From Cephalopachus bancanus (Eukaryota; Chordata; Mammalia; Primates; Tarsiidae): a stretch of 64,000 nt of DNA. Below, piece by piece: positions 46,350 to 59,129 of this stretch. How positions within the stretch are numbered: position 1 is the first letter of the stretch; each line of letters starts with the position of its first letter. Position numbers and translations under genes: made by a program. The stretch covers positions 1,240,001 through 1,304,000 of the forward strand of contig JAPVLO010000384.1 of NCBI GenBank assembly GCA_027257055.1, in the 5' to 3' direction. The notes under the pieces are model-generated. The model searched no databases, was not told where the DNA came from, and saw only the letters and a list, made by a program, of their open reading frames with translations.

Positions 46350-47284
46350 CATTTCTCTGTCAAGCCTTAGAAAACAGTCCCTCACATTCTTCCAAAACTC
46401 TTTCTTACCAGTCCTCTCTTCCAGTCCAATTTCATATTTTAATGAATATATTAATAATGGATGACCTAAAAGCTATGCTTTTGGAATTGTCAAAAACTTA
46501 TCATATTTGGATAAGGTTTACTTTGGAATAGACATTGGAGCACAAATTAATCACATGTACTGTGACCTGAGAACTATCACTATTTGCTGGATATATGCAT
46601 TGCACCTGAAATGTTCTCTGCAATCATTCATACTAGCCTTTATTCACAATGATATTGTTGGCAGTTTTCTGCAGATGTCTCTATTTATCGCCTGGATATT
46701 TATAAAGTAAAATTTCAGACGGGCAATGAGATAAAGCATTTAAGACTCATTCTGCAGTGTAGCAGAATAAAACATTGTTGAAAGAACAAGCCAGAAACAA
46801 TGAAAAAAGGGAAGAAAAAGGTGATCACACAAAACCATGAAATAAAAAACCCAGGCACCAGAAGCAAAAAGAGAACCCTGCTAGAGATGTGCCCAGACCC
46901 TGGAGATGGGTGGTTTGCAAGGATATTAGAGTCATCTTTTACAGACAGTTCCTATAGCCTGAGGTATGCAGGGACCTTTGGGGAAATAAAATCTTCTTTG
47001 CTGAAGATGAGCTAGTGTCTAAAATATGGACCAGATGGGGTTGAGTATGCAGAGTGAAAATATTAAAGACTTCGAGTTAATTATGTTATAAATGTTCAGA
47101 GAAACGAAGGGAGGAATTGATTCATGGGTCAAGAGCAGAAAGGAATAAAGAAAACACTACACAGAAACTCTACAAATTAGAAATGTCATTCATAAAATTA
47201 AATCAAGTGGCTAGGTTCAAAATATAGTGAATACATATCTGGAAAGAGTTAGGTACCAGGAAGACAAATCTAAGAAAGTAGTTT
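46350..47284. other. No gene or repeat recognised
   Basis: Unclassified. Confidence 0.45.
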
Positions 47285-47470
47285 AGACCAGTGCATATTC
47301 TCTAGGTGTGGTCTGTGGACCGGTGTCATTCTAACAATTACTACCAGAGTGTAGAAATTGTGCTTACCAGAGATAAGTACAGAAGTCAATAGTAAGCATT
47401 TAGGATATTTTATAACAAGCTGACAAAATAATTTTGTGTTGTTAAATCTGAGAACCCCCCCCTCCCTGCC
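47285..47470 (+). mobile_element. MER5-type DNA transposon fossil
   Basis: Begins CCAGTGCATATTCTCTAGGTGTGGTCTGTGGACC, the terminal inverted-repeat region of MER5-like elements; the rest is diverged. Confidence 0.5.
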
Positions 47471-47479
47471 TCAAAATAG

Positions 47480-48200
47480 GACTGGTCTCTTATCTTTCAT
47501 TTTTTTTTTTGATAATTTATTTTATATTTTATAAAAGTATCATGTACAATGGATTGGAAAAAAGTAAACGTGTCCTTTGCTCCAAATAGTCTGAGAAGAT
47601 CTCAGCTAGACTGTAGGAGACAGATAAAAAATCAGATTCTGGAACAGAGAAATTTAGAGGCATGGGAGATATATCATCCATTGGGTCTTGAACTGGTGAT
47701 ATCCAGGGAACCTATATGATTTATTTTCCAAATCAGATGGAGGGAGATATTTTAAAATTTTTACACCATAATTAATATAAATCAGAATAATTCCAAGAAA
47801 ACCAATATGCATAGTCATATTTTTGATGTTCTATTATGATAGAGGTATATTCTAAAGGAGAAAGAAGGCATGATTACCTTAATACAGAGGCAGATGGGAG
47901 AAAATTATTGTATACAGTGAGGCCCAAAGTAGCTTCTCTTTTTCCCCCTCATTCCATTGTCTCATAGTTCTAAGCCAACGTTATCTATAAGAAGCACATT
48001 TCCAGCATATTTTAAAATTGAACAGCTGAAAAAATGCATTATTGCAAGCAACTACCATAAAAATGCTGCCTTATATGAGCATATATGAGGAGAGACCCCC
48101 CCAAAACCTAGAATTATCTTTTGGAGGATGGGTCCCTTTTGGTATTGGCTTCCCCTACTAGGTAAGTATACTAGGAATCTGTCAACATCAGTGTACCAGG
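47480..48200. other. No gene or repeat recognised
   Basis: Unclassified AT-rich sequence. Confidence 0.45.
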
Positions 48201-48294
48201 TAACATTATTGTGAATGACTGTGTTCTGCTTCAGTACATTTTTTTGGAGATTCTTTCAACGTCTTTGCCCATTTTATGATGGATGATTTTGGAG

Positions 48295-48604
48295 CACAAT
48301 TGTCCATACTGCTGTAAGTGTTTAGCAGTTTTTGATCAAAAAAAAGTGTGACCCCTGTGTTCCACCCTCCCTATTTACCTGATCTCACTCTGAGCACCTT
48401 TTTTTTGTTTCCCCAGATGAAAAAAAGTATACAAAAGGGAATGCTTTGCTGATGTGGAAGACAGACAAAAAATGGCAGAAGCACTAAAAGGCATCAGAAT
48501 GGATAAGTTCAAACACTGTTTTGAGCAGTGGAAAAAGCATCTTGATAGGAGCATTGCAACAAATGGAGAGTACTTTGAAGGTGACTGGAGTTTAGATAAG
48601 TAAG
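48295..48604 (+). pseudogene. Mariner-like transposase relic
   Basis: Translated pieces in shifted frames follow the C-terminal part of a mariner transposase: VHTAVSV (48303-48323), then PVFHPPYLPDL...FFLFPQMK (about 48350-48420) with the last catalytic Asp region. After a frameshift come FADVEDRQKMAEALKGI, CFEQWKKHLD and NGEYFEGD (about 48440-48603), ending at TAA. Mariners move by cut and paste; this copy has stops, frameshifts and no visible terminal inverted repeats. Confidence 0.8.
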
Positions 48605-49587
48605 AATAAACACACAATTTTTAATGAAAAATTTCTGAGTTTTTTTGCCCCCCCGCATATATATATATATAGTTTTGTATTCTACAACTTTCTCATGATT
48701 TAAAAGTAACATTAACTCTTTAACATTAAATGTGTATCTGTGTCTAATTCTGTAGTAAGAGCTTCATGGACCAAACATTTGGCCAATTCTAGCTTAATGG
48801 AGTTTTCGATTGTAATTTTCCTGTTGTCCATAAGAGGAACAGAGTTGATCTATTTTGAGATTGTGTTTAAAGCTACAGTCAAACATTCTAATTCTGTCAC
48901 ACAGAAAAAAATAGGGGTGTTCTAATAGAGATAAAGATTGGAGCTTCGTAAACGACAATGATTGTCAAATTTATCCAGTGTATTCCTTATCTGTTCTTGG
49001 AGTCCAAGTTAATGACCACAGAGAAGGCATAAAGATACAGAGTTTTAATGCTGGGAAACACGATTAGGGACAAAGGTCAGTGGTGGTTCTTGAAGATGAG
49101 CCCTTACTTTGTTTTCCATATTATCTGTTTTCATTTCACTGCAACGGTATGAGGATGTATCTTCAGATTATAGGAGTATAAAGATTTATATTTTTATATG
49201 CTTTAAGATGTAGTGTGCTACAGGAAGCAACCTTAAGGATTGCATTAATGCTGTGAAAATTTTCATACTCTAACCACTGTTATAAAACCCCTCTACTAAA
49301 TTAGCAGAGCAAAATTTCGCTTTCTGAAGAGCAACATTGCCTGGCTGAATAAACATGATACATAAGATAAAAGGCAGTGGAAGAAAATTGTAAAATGTAT
49401 TACACATACATTTTGAGAAAATAATATGAACTTTTTAGTCAAGGGCATATCCAAAACCTTCTATAAGCTTTAACTATTTGTGTTTTTTAAATATATGATT
49501 AATTTAAAATTGTTTTAATATGTATGAAGCATTTTACTAAATGATTTTTCCTTAATATTTTTAACATACAATATTATTTCCTTTGCA
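48605..49587. other. Unrecognised sequence with a short (AT)n run
   Basis: (AT)n at 48657-48671; nothing else recognised. Confidence 0.5.
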
Positions 49588-49770
49588 AAGGTCTTTTACA
49601 TCCTTGGTTAAATTTATTTCTAAGTAATTTTTGTAGTTATTGTAAATGAGATTGCTTTCTGGATTTATTTTTCAGCTAGTTCATTAGGAGTACATAGGAA
49701 TGCTGCTAATTTCTGTATCTTGATGTTGTATATAATAAATAGCAGTTCAAGGTTTGCAACTGAAGAGAAC
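49588..49770 (-). mobile_element. L1 ORF2 fragment, antisense
   Basis: AGGTCTTTTACATCCTTGGTTAAATTTATTTC... is also found at 51939-52060 within the larger L1. Confidence 0.75.
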
Positions 49771-49779
49771 TGGTTTTAA

Positions 49780-51230
49780 ATTTGCAACATGTTCTGTCTC
49801 TAAATCTCAGTCTCATAAATCAATCCAAAAAAATTTGGCTTGCCCCCAATTTATGGGGTCATGGTGAGGTTTATATTTGTAAACTGAATGTTTGCAAAGC
49901 GGGTAGCACAAGCCTGGTACATCAACAAAACTTAACTTGAAATTAAAATAATAACTTTAACAATTGCAATTTTTTACAATTATTATTGTTATTATTATTA
50001 CATATATATCATGAAGTCGAGTATTCCAAGAGGTTGTTGTTAGTGCAAAAAGTCATCGTGCTAGGATGTTTTTAGGCATGATTGAGAATAGCTATGTCTG
50101 CAGTCTTATTTCTGCTTTTTTCTTCTTTCTCTTTTTTTTTAAGAGTTGAGAACTTGTTATTACAACTGTTTTTTGCATTAGTTTTTATTATGATGAGTTT
50201 ACATATCTAGGTTTAAAATATAAATCTAAGCATGCTTCTTGAAAGATGCATTATGCGCTCTTTTCTTTAAGTGAATGGAACTGTTTGTCAAAGAAAACTT
50301 TATAAGCAAGAGTTGAGAACATTATTACTTTTTTTTGCATTAACCCTTATGATGATGGGTTTGCATATACAGTGCTTTTTTCTTAACATTTAATGATTTT
50401 TGATAATGCACTCAATGTTGTGAGTCTATCATCCTTTTCCAGACATTTATGCTTACTTTTATCAAGCCTACTAAGTGTGTAATACCTGCACAGTAAATGC
50501 CATGGTCTACTTTTTTTTCTGATCAAGAAATAGATGAGGGTTTCCTCCTTATATTTCTCTATATTCTGTTTAGTACATTTTGGGATGTCAGAATCAAGAG
50601 ATTTTTGTAGTCAGGTGGCACCGATGTGAATGGCATCAACTTGTCAAAATAAAATTTTTTGGTTTCTCTTTGTTTTTTGTCTCAAGCATTGGAAGTTTTC
50701 AAAGACATTGGAAAAAATATTCAGGTGAAATATGCAATATATGTCCAGAATTTCAGAAATGTGACTGTAGAATTAAATGTGAATATTACCTTTTGTGGAC
50801 AGTGACCAAAACAAATAGTGATATTTGGGCAGTGGGAATATTTGATTTAGTAAGACAACATAGCAAAGTATTATAGTTTAATAGATTATTTTGGGGGTTG
50901 GGCAGATTGCCGTGTTACATCTTTTCTGTTATTATTCTGTGATTATTCTGAGAATGTGGCAAGAGTTTTTTAGATGTTTATGCTAGCTCAATTCAACATC
51001 ACTCTTGAGCCAGAATGGCCAATGGTGACAAATTATACTAAATTACACGACTACTTGCCACCAGAGACTGAGCTAAATTAGATTTGTTCTTGGAAACCAG
51101 AGCTAGTGCCTTGGTAAGCCAAACTGCTCTTCAGATTTTTAAAGGATGCAATAAGTTGATTTTTTCTATATTTTATGGAATATGTTTTCTAAGAATGCCT
51201 CCTGATACATGCCTCCTGATATCAAGAAGT
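49780..51230. other. Unrecognised, with a local duplication of about 65 bp
   Basis: 50142-50209 and 50309-50372 share AGAGTTGAGAAC, TTATTAC, TTTTTTGCATTA, ATGATGA/GGGTTTACATAT. Frame 50580-50876 (98 codons) has no recognisable domain. Confidence 0.55.
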
Positions 51231-51234
51231 CATA

Positions 51235-53545
51235 TGATTTTAATATAGTCCTGCAGTCTCATTTGTCTATTTTTGTTTTTACTGCCTGTGCTTTTGGGGT
51301 CTCAACCATAGTCTTTTCTTAGAACAGTATCCTAGAGTGGTTATTTAATGTTTTCTTCTAGTAATTTTATAGTGTTAAGTCTTATATATAAGTCTTTAAA
51401 CCATTTTGAGTTGATTTTTGTCAATAGTGAGAGATAGAGTCTAGTTTCATTTTTCTGCATGTGTAGATTCAGTTTTCTCAGCACCACCTACCATGGAAAA
51501 AGAGACTATCCTTTCTCCAATGTATGTTCTTGGCACCTTTGCTGAAAATTAGTTGGCTGTATTTATTTTTGCATTCTCTATTCTGTTCCATTGGTCTGTC
51601 TGTTTTTAGACCAATACCATGCTATCTTGGTTACTATAGCCTCATGATAAATTTTGGAGTCAGTTCATGTGATGCCTCCATCTTTGTTCTTTTTGTTCCA
51701 GGTTGCTTTTGCTATTCAGGCTTTTTGTTGTTGTTCCATAGGAATTTTAGAGTTGTTTTTCTAATTCTATAAAAAATGTAATTGATATTTTGAAAGGGGT
51801 TGCATTGAATCTGTAGATTGCTTTGGGGTGTGTGGTCGTTTTAACAATGTTAATTCTCCCAACTCATGGACAAGGAATATCTTTTCATTTGTGCCCTTTT
51901 TAGTTTTTCCACCAGTGCTTCATAATTTTCTTCTCAAAGGTCTTTTACATCCTTGGTTAAACTTAAGCCTAGGTATTTTTTTTGTAGCTATTGTAAATGA
52001 GTTTGCCTTCTTGATTTATTTTACAGCTAGTTAATTCGTGGTATATAGAAATGCTACTGGCTTTTGTATGTTGATTTTGTATCCTGAAACTTTATTGAAT
52101 TTATTAATCAAATCTAAGATATTTTTGGTGATGTCTTTAGGTTTTTCTAGATAGATGAATATTTCATCAGCATAGAGGAACAATTTGATTTCCTCTTTTT
52201 CAATGTGGATGCCTTTTATTTATTTATTTTTGTCTGATTGCTCTGGATATGCCTTCTAGTACTATGTTGAATAGGGTGGTGAAAGTGGGGATATTTGTAT
52301 ATTCCAGTTATTAGAAGAAAGACTTTCAGTTTTTCCCCATTCAGTACGTTAGCTAATGGGATTATGTTAAACCAAAAAGCTTCTGTACAGCAAAGAAAAT
52401 AATCAACAGAGTAAAGAGACAACCTGTTGAATGGGATAAAATATTTGCAAACTATTTAGCCAACAAGGGCCTATTAGTTAGAATATATAAGACACTCAAA
52501 CTAGTCAACAACAGCAACAACAAAACAAAAACCCAAAATAAGTAATCCCATTAAAAAGAGGACAAAGCATGAACAGACATTTCTCAAAAAAAGACATACA
52601 AATGACCAATAGCTATGTGAAAAAAAGCTCAATATCACTAATCATCAGGGAAATGTAAATTAAAACCACACTGAGTTATTATCTCACCCCAGTTAGAGTA
52701 GTTATTATCAAACAGACAAAAAAAAATACTAGCAATATGTAAAGAAAAAATAACTTTTATATATTGTTGGTAGGAATATAAATAAATACAATCTCTATGA
52801 AGAACAGTATGGAGATTTCTCAACCCCCCCCCCAAAACCAGAACTACCATTTGGTCTAGCAATTCCACTACTAGGTATTTATCCAAAGAAAAAAGAAATT
52901 AGTACATCAAGGAATACATGCATTCACATGATTATAACATTGCTATTCACAATAGCCAGGATATGAAATCAACTAAAAGTCTATCAGTGGTTGAATGGAT
53001 ACATAAAAGGTTGTGTCTATGCATAATAGAATATTAGTCAGTCATAAAAATAAGATCGTGTCTTGTGCAGCAACAGGGATGGAATCGGAGGTCATTATGC
53101 TAATGAAATAAACCACGCAGTGAAACACAAATATCTTAAGTTGTCACTCATATGTGGGTGCTAATAAAAAGTTGATTTCATGAAGGTAGAGAAAAGAATG
53201 ATAGATACCAAAGACTGAGAATGGTGCAAGGGTGTGTGGGATGGAGGAAAGAAGAGAGGCTGGTTGATAAGTACAAACAGACAGTTAGACAGAATGAATA
53301 AATTCTAATGTTTGATAGCAGAGTAGGGTGACTATAGCTAACAACAATGTATTGCGTATTTCAGAACAGCTGGAAGAGAGGACTTAAAATGTTCCCAGCA
53401 CATAGAAATGAAAAATGCTTGAGGTAATGAATATCCTAAATATCCTGATTGATCGATATTCTATGCATATAACAAAATATCACACGTGTCCCATAAATAT
53501 GAATAAATAGTATGTATTAATAAAAATAAAATTAAAGAAAGACAC
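51235..53545 (+). mobile_element. Old L1 with inverted 5' part
   Basis: From about 51235 to 52365 the L1 ORF2 runs antisense (GTTCCATTGGTCTGTCTG, ATAGCTTTTT-like order). From about 52370 to 53545 it runs sense (AAAGCTTCTGTACAGCAAAG, ACTAATCATCAGGGAAATG, ATGGAATATTAGTCAGTC) to an A-rich end. One insertion with a 5' inversion is the simplest reading; the outer left limit is uncertain. Confidence 0.8.
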
Positions 53546-53549
53546 CACA

Positions 53550-54026
53550 TGGGGTATAGCACAAAGAAGTAGGTAATTTAGGATATTTATAAGAATAAAG
53601 AAGCCAAATCATTTTACTTGAAGTTAGGAAACATTTGGGAGAAAAAAATCAAAATACAGAAGTACATTTATGGATTTACAACAAAGTTTGGTTGAAGAGG
53701 AGAACTGAGATCACTCCGGGACCAGCCCAGTGCCCATATATTACAAGAATCATCTCTTATAAGGGAGATGGGGGTGAAAGGGAAGATGGAGAGAGAAAGA
53801 GAGAGAGAATAACTTCTTTTTAATGTGAATTTAGATGGCCCAAATTTTGACATTCCTTGATCCAGATCAATGCAGTGGCACCCCAGAAAAAATTGCCATA
53901 AAAATGTAATACCAGTGATTAAACTTAATAACCAAAAATCTGTCCCCTTCGGGAGAGGGTTGCTTCTGCCTGAGTGCTATTCTAAAGTTTGAAGCAATCC
54001 TTTTCTACTATAAAAATCAAATATGC
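53550..54026. other. No gene or repeat recognised
   Basis: A purine-rich GAGA run near 53790-53810; otherwise unclassified. Confidence 0.5.
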
Positions 54027-54027
54027 T

Positions 54028-54058
54028 GTGCTCACTTTGGCAGCACATAAATTAAAAA
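54028..54058 (+). pseudogene. U6 snRNA 5' end fragment
   Basis: GTGCTCACTTTGGCAGCACA plus the next ten bases match the U6 snRNA 5' end with about four differences, then similarity stops. U6 is a spliceosomal RNA transcribed by Pol III; this is a truncated copy, possibly the head of a retrotransposed chimera. Confidence 0.6.
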
Positions 54059-54059
54059 T

Positions 54060-55440
54060 TAAATGTGGGGCCAGGTCGCCAGAATATGTATAGTCCTGAT
54101 GCGTTCGCATTTGAGAGTCATTTCCAGACTCAAAGATAAAATCACAGCCAAAACAGTATTCAGTTCTGTGTTGATCGGATCTCACGTGGCTGGGGAAGGA
54201 TGATTCTGAAGTTTCCTTCTGTTAAAGGACAACAGACATTGTCGTGAGTTAACAGAATGTCCTTGCTTCAATATTGAAATCGGAGAAGCTGCATTGATGG
54301 GGCACAGAGGACAGGGCAGTTGTATATACAGAGAGATTATTCCTGAACTTTCTTAGTTGAATGAACAATAAGCTCTACAATGCTTTTAAAAGTCATTTTT
54401 TTCACCTTCACAAGAAATGCTTACCTGTTTATGTATATGTTTGTTTTAAATTGTATTTGAAAAGGGATTTTGATGAAGTACCATCAAAAACTTTACAGTG
54501 TCTTAGCAAGTTACAGCACTGAAAGAGATTTGCATTTCTGCTTCTGTTAACCTATCACCTGGTCTAGCAGACCTAGAGATGTTATTAGTATTAGGGGAGT
54601 CAGAATTTCCCAGATAGACTTTGATCCTAAATATAAAAATGGTTGGTTTTGCAACTTACTGCTTTTCCCCTTGATGTTTTGTCTTCTTGGGAGTGATGTG
54701 ACAGTTACACAATCCGTTTGGAATTCTGTGCCAGTGAACCGACACTTGATTCTGAAGAAAGAGAAATGTGGACTGAGGACAGCCAGTACTCTGTTTTTCT
54801 CTGGAAGTCCTAGAGGATGAATATTTTCACAATATACTGGAACTGATAGACTGGTTTAAACAAACCAGTTGGACGGACTTTTGATTGATTATCTTCTCCT
54901 TGCCAGAAAATTTGCTATTCCATGTGGGAAACCTAGATGAGGAAGGCTTAGAGCCAGGTTTCAACTTAATATAAAATGTATCCAAATCCTGTTAGCACTC
55001 AGAGAGAAGCCGCTGTGGCTTCTTTTCTTTTAGGGATTTGTGGATTTAAAACCTACACTCGGTATCCTTTGTCTTTTGCCCAGGTCTGAGATTAGAGTTT
55101 CATGAATTTAAATACCATTGAATGTTTATAAAATCCTTTGTTATTTCTTAATACTTTTAAAATAGCAAATATGTTTAAAATTGTCAGCAGTTGAGTTTTT
55201 TATTCTTTAACTTACTTGGCTTTGTCTATTTTTCAATATGTGACTACATGACAACTTGTCAGAGCAAGTTTAAAAAATCAATTCTTTTTACTTATGATAA
55301 TCTTTGGCTTATTTAAAGATAAATATTAATATGTATTATTAAAAATTTTATAAATGTAAAATCCTGAAGAAGAAATAAAACTATCCAAAATCTAGTACCC
55401 AGGGATAAACTGTGGCTTGATGCATTTTTGGTTATTTTTT
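54060..55440. other. No gene or repeat recognised
   Basis: Unclassified. Confidence 0.45.
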
Positions 55441-55453
55441 CATACTGTTTATT

Positions 55454-55503
55454 ACACACACACACACACGCACACACATACAAACATGTACATGCACTTA
55501 CAT

Positions 55504-55538
<35 letters not shown>
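55454..55538 (+). repeat. (AC)n and (AT)n microsatellites
   Basis: AC-rich run from 55454 and a pure TA run at 55508-55538, adjoining the next Alu. Confidence 0.95.
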
Positions 55539-55540
<2 letters not shown>

Positions 55541-55541
<1 letters not shown>

Positions 55542-55820
55542 TTTTTTTTTTTGAGTTGGAGTCTCACTCTGTCGCCCAGGCTGGAGTGCAGTGGCCATTG
55601 CAGTCTCGATCTTCTGGGCTCTGGCAATCCTTCCACCTCAGCCTTCCAAGTAGCTAGAATTACAAGCGTGCGCTACCACGCCTGGTTAATTTTTTTAATT
55701 TATTGTAGAGATGAGGTCTCACCAAGTTGCCCAGGTGGGTCTCGAACCCTCGGGCTCAGGCAATCCACTCACCTCAGCCTCCCAAGGTGCGGGATTACAA
55801 GCTGAGCCACCGAGCCTGGC
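55541..55820 (-). mobile_element. Alu SINE, antisense
   Basis: Complement of a dimeric Alu from poly-T to GAGCCTGGC; inserted at the end of a TA repeat. Confidence 0.92.
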
Positions 55821-55824
55821 TATT

Positions 55825-56205
55825 TATATTTGTTTCAGACTAAAAAGAGATCATACTACATACACAGTTAAGTGGCTTGTGTCTGTTATTTAATTTTGTG
55901 TCATAGACATTTCCTCTTTTGGAATCATAAATAATATGAGATAATAAATGCATTTTACATTTTATTAACTACTTCCTAAAAATGCAATTTTAATATCAGC
56001 ATATAAGTTTTAATTTATGTTTTTCTTTGGCATCTGTGATAACATTCAATCAAGCATCAGAACCACAGTGAATTTTCTATGAGTTTTGCAACTTATTACC
56101 ACAGAAAGCTGTTGGCTATGTTATAATTCCGTTCATGTGCTATGTAAGAAAATTCAGACATATTAAAATGTCAAATATGTGCCAAATAATTAACTAAATG
56201 ATGTA
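55825..56205. other. No gene or repeat recognised
   Basis: AT-rich, unclassified. Confidence 0.45.
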
Positions 56206-56211
56206 ATTTTT

Positions 56212-56330
56212 TTCTTTGAGACATTTAGTTACCCAGGTTGGCCTCAAAGTTTTGGGCTCAAGGGTTCCTCCTGTCTCAGCCTCCTGAGAAGCTGAGACTA
56301 CAGGTGTGTGTCACCATGCCCAGCTAAGGA
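56212..56330 (-). mobile_element. Fossil Alu monomer, antisense
   Basis: CCCAGGTTGGCCTCAAAG, GGGCTCAAGGGTTCCTCC and CAGCCTCCTGAGAAGCTGAGACTACAGG read as a single 7SL-derived arm, more diverged than the dimers and lacking their diagnostic bases. Confidence 0.75.
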
Positions 56331-56439
56331 ATATAATTTCCAAGATAATATTCAATGATTTATAAACTAATACATGCACTCTAAATGAATTTACAGATTT
56401 GTAAATTTTCAATAAAACAATTGTTTACTGATTAAACTC

Positions 56440-56660
56440 ACTCATTCTTTCAAAACAAATGTTTACTGAGTGCCTGCTATGTGTCCATAACTATTCTAAT
56501 CACTAGAAACAGAGCAGTGAAAAGTTAAATTCTCTGGCCTTTGGGAGCATATAATCTAGTGGGACATAGAAAATAAACAGGTATAAAGTGAGTACATGTA
56601 TTTATGTCAGGTAGACACACTGCTACGTGAATAAATACAGAAGAGTGAAACAAATTAGGG
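56440..56660 (+). mobile_element. L2 3' end
   Basis: ACAAATGTTTACTGAGTGCCTGCTATGTG, GGGAGCATATAATCTAGTGGG and AAATAAACAGGTATAAA follow the L2 consensus order. Confidence 0.75.
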
Positions 56661-56799
56661 TTTGGGGGGTATATACTGAGGTGGGCCTATTTCAGGTTGC
56701 TTGGTAATTGAAGGTCATTCTAAGAAGGGAATGTTTGAGCAGGAGAACTGTTGCAGTCTTTGGTAGCAAATATAAAGAGAAAGCAAATATATAGACTGA

Positions 56800-57680
56800 T
56801 TTCCTGAATTAATCATACCTTTATCTTATAGACTAATCTTCCCAAGATAGCAGTTGGCATGTATTTTTTTCTGATTAAAAATAAACCAAGAAAATTTCTA
56901 AAAAACCAAAGCCCAGACAAACAAAGACCCATAATGCCTCTACCGTGCATACAGGAGACACTGTAAGGCCAACCCTGGCTCGCAGGTGCTCTGCTGTTGG
57001 CCCTGGTCTTTCCTTCCAACTCCAACTCTTGCCTCTTCCCAGTGTGCTCCTTCTGTGTCAAACACATGGATTTATTTCCAGCACACAGATGTGCTATATT
57101 TCTTCCTCTGGCAATGCTTCCTCCTGTATGTTGGATTTTTTGTTTCCTTTCTACTTTCCAAAGCAATTTATCTTCAAAGACTTAACTCCAACCCCTTTCT
57201 CAGGTCATTATCTATTGGATTTGGATTTGTGAATGATGGTTTTCTTTGATGGATAGTCTAGAGACATTGAAGAATGTATTCCTTTAGCATCAGACAGAGA
57301 AAACATTAAAAAATGTCCAGCACTCGTTTTCTGGCCTTCCTCGACACTTAGATAGCAAGCATCGTTTCACAAACCTCAGCGACACCGGACGGCTTGTACA
57401 CAAATAGACTCATACCTTCATTACTATTCGTTTGATAGTCTGTGTTTATGTATCCATCCCTTCTTTCTCCTCCATTGGTTATCCATGCATCATTCATCCA
57501 CCCTTCCACTTTTCTTTCCACCCTTCATCTACTCACCCATTCACCCATCCATTTACCCCTCCTAATCCAGATACAAACAGACTACCCTGGATATGCCATA
57601 CGTCAAAAATAATATGTATATTCTTTCTCTTTGACTAGATGTTAACCTCAGTCTTACGGGTCACAGGCTTCTCTGTGCTC
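56800..57680. other. No gene recognised; several chance frames
   Basis: Overlapping frames on both strands at 56813-57249 share no known domain. A CCATTCA/CATCCA-rich stretch lies at 57480-57560. Confidence 0.5.
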
Positions 57681-57699
57681 TTTGCTCCCAATTTGGTGA

Positions 57700-58560
57700 T
57701 AGGTTTGCATAATATCAATAAATTTTGATACTAGGCTTATATAATAATCAGTAAATATTGGTTAGAGAAAGAAAAATCCCAAGTAGAAAACATTTGTGCT
57801 TGTGAAATAGCCATCTTTAGGGCATTCATTTTTAAGCTAAAGGAACAATGTAGGTCCCGTTTTTATTCAGAAAGAAGACTAGAACTTTTCTAATTTTATG
57901 ACTTGGTGAGTCTCATAGTAACTGGTGAAAACAGTGCTTGTATAAGATAGTACATTTCAGAAAGGGAAATATTGTAACTACAAGATAATATTGTTATTTT
58001 ATGTATTCTGTTACACTTCATATCAATATGTATTGATACTAGGTTTATATAATAATCAATAAACATTAACAAAGAAAAATCCCAAGTAGAAAATATTTGT
58101 GCTTGTGAAATAGCCATCTTTAGGGCATCCAGTTTGTAGCTAAATGAACAATGTGGGTACTGTTTGAATTCAGAAAGAAGACTAGAAGAACTTTTCTGGT
58201 TTTATGACTTGGAGAGTCTCATAGTAACTGGTGAAAACAGTGTTTATATAAGATAGAACATTTCAGAAAGGGAAATATTGTAACTACAAGATAATATTGT
58301 TGTTATTTTATGTATTCTGTTACACATCGTATCCATACATATTGATACTAGGTTTATATAATACTCAATAAACATTGGTAGAGAAAGAAAAATCCCAAGT
58401 AGAAAACATTTGTGCATGTGAAATAGCCATCTTTAGGGCATCCATTTTTTAGCTAAATGAACAATGTAGGTCCTGTTTGAATTCAGAAAGAAGACTAGAA
58501 CTTTTCTAGTTTTATGACTTGATGAGTCTCAAGGTAACTGGTGAAACCAGTGCTTGTAGC
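57700..58560 (+). repeat. 308-bp tandem repeat, three copies
   Basis: The marker GATACTAGG(C/T)TTATATAAT starts at 57726, 58034 and 58343, a period of 308-309 bp. Each unit also holds AAAAATCCCAAGTAGAAAA, GTGAAATAGCCATCTTTAGG, CAGAAAGAAGACTAGAA and GAGTCTCA(T/A)(A/G)GTAACTGGTG. The unit start looks like an L2-type tail; otherwise the unit is unknown to me. Confidence 0.92.
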
Positions 58561-59125
58561 CTTACTTTTTTCTGTCTCTTTAAGCCCATTTTTAAAATAG
58601 AGATACCTTTTTCCTACTTACTTTATAGAAAGATGGAGGGAAAGATAAAAGGATATATGCAAAGTACCCCTAGCTTTTTACAACAGAGTGAGCAGGTGTC
58701 ATTATATTTATTCAGCTTCACAAGAAGTGAGCTTTCCTCACTCTGTGCTTTTAAAAAGCATTTCATGCAAATCTTGGGGCCCTTTTCCTTCAGAGTGTGA
58801 AGTAGGGGTTGGGTGTGGGCAGGATACTCACTGTGGCTTCAACCAGAGCAGTGCAGACATTTGTACATTGCGTACACACATAGGAAAACGTGTTCCTCTG
58901 GAGAAATTTCTCGATTTCCTCTTTTGCAGGATAGACAAAAATACTCCTTTGCATCTCAGAGGGCCACGCTGTGAACAGAACAATTTAGCATAGAGAAAAT
59001 GCTTGCAAAAATGCCTGGTATGTGGTGTGAGGAAAGGATTAGCTGCTGTAACAACAGGAATCATCATTTACACATCTTCACCCTATTAACTATTTCCAGG
59101 TGTTTTTTGATGGTTGTTCACGTGC
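58561..59125. other. Flank of the tandem array; no gene
   Basis: 58561-58660 is the sequence that also follows the separate copy at about 59960-60055. The rest is unclassified. Confidence 0.6.
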
Positions 59126-59129
59126 CACC

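Noticed and set aside
50580..50876. 98-codon frame with CxxC-like spacing
   Set aside because: Cysteines do not form a known zinc-finger pattern; surrounding sequence is AT-rich and undistinguished.
56813..57249. Overlapping frames on both strands as a possible exon
   Set aside because: No domain, no convincing splice sites, and the peptides have low-complexity or random character.
57700..58560. CRISPR-like array
   Set aside because: Units are 308 bp with no short repeat and spacer pattern, and the genome is clearly a primate.
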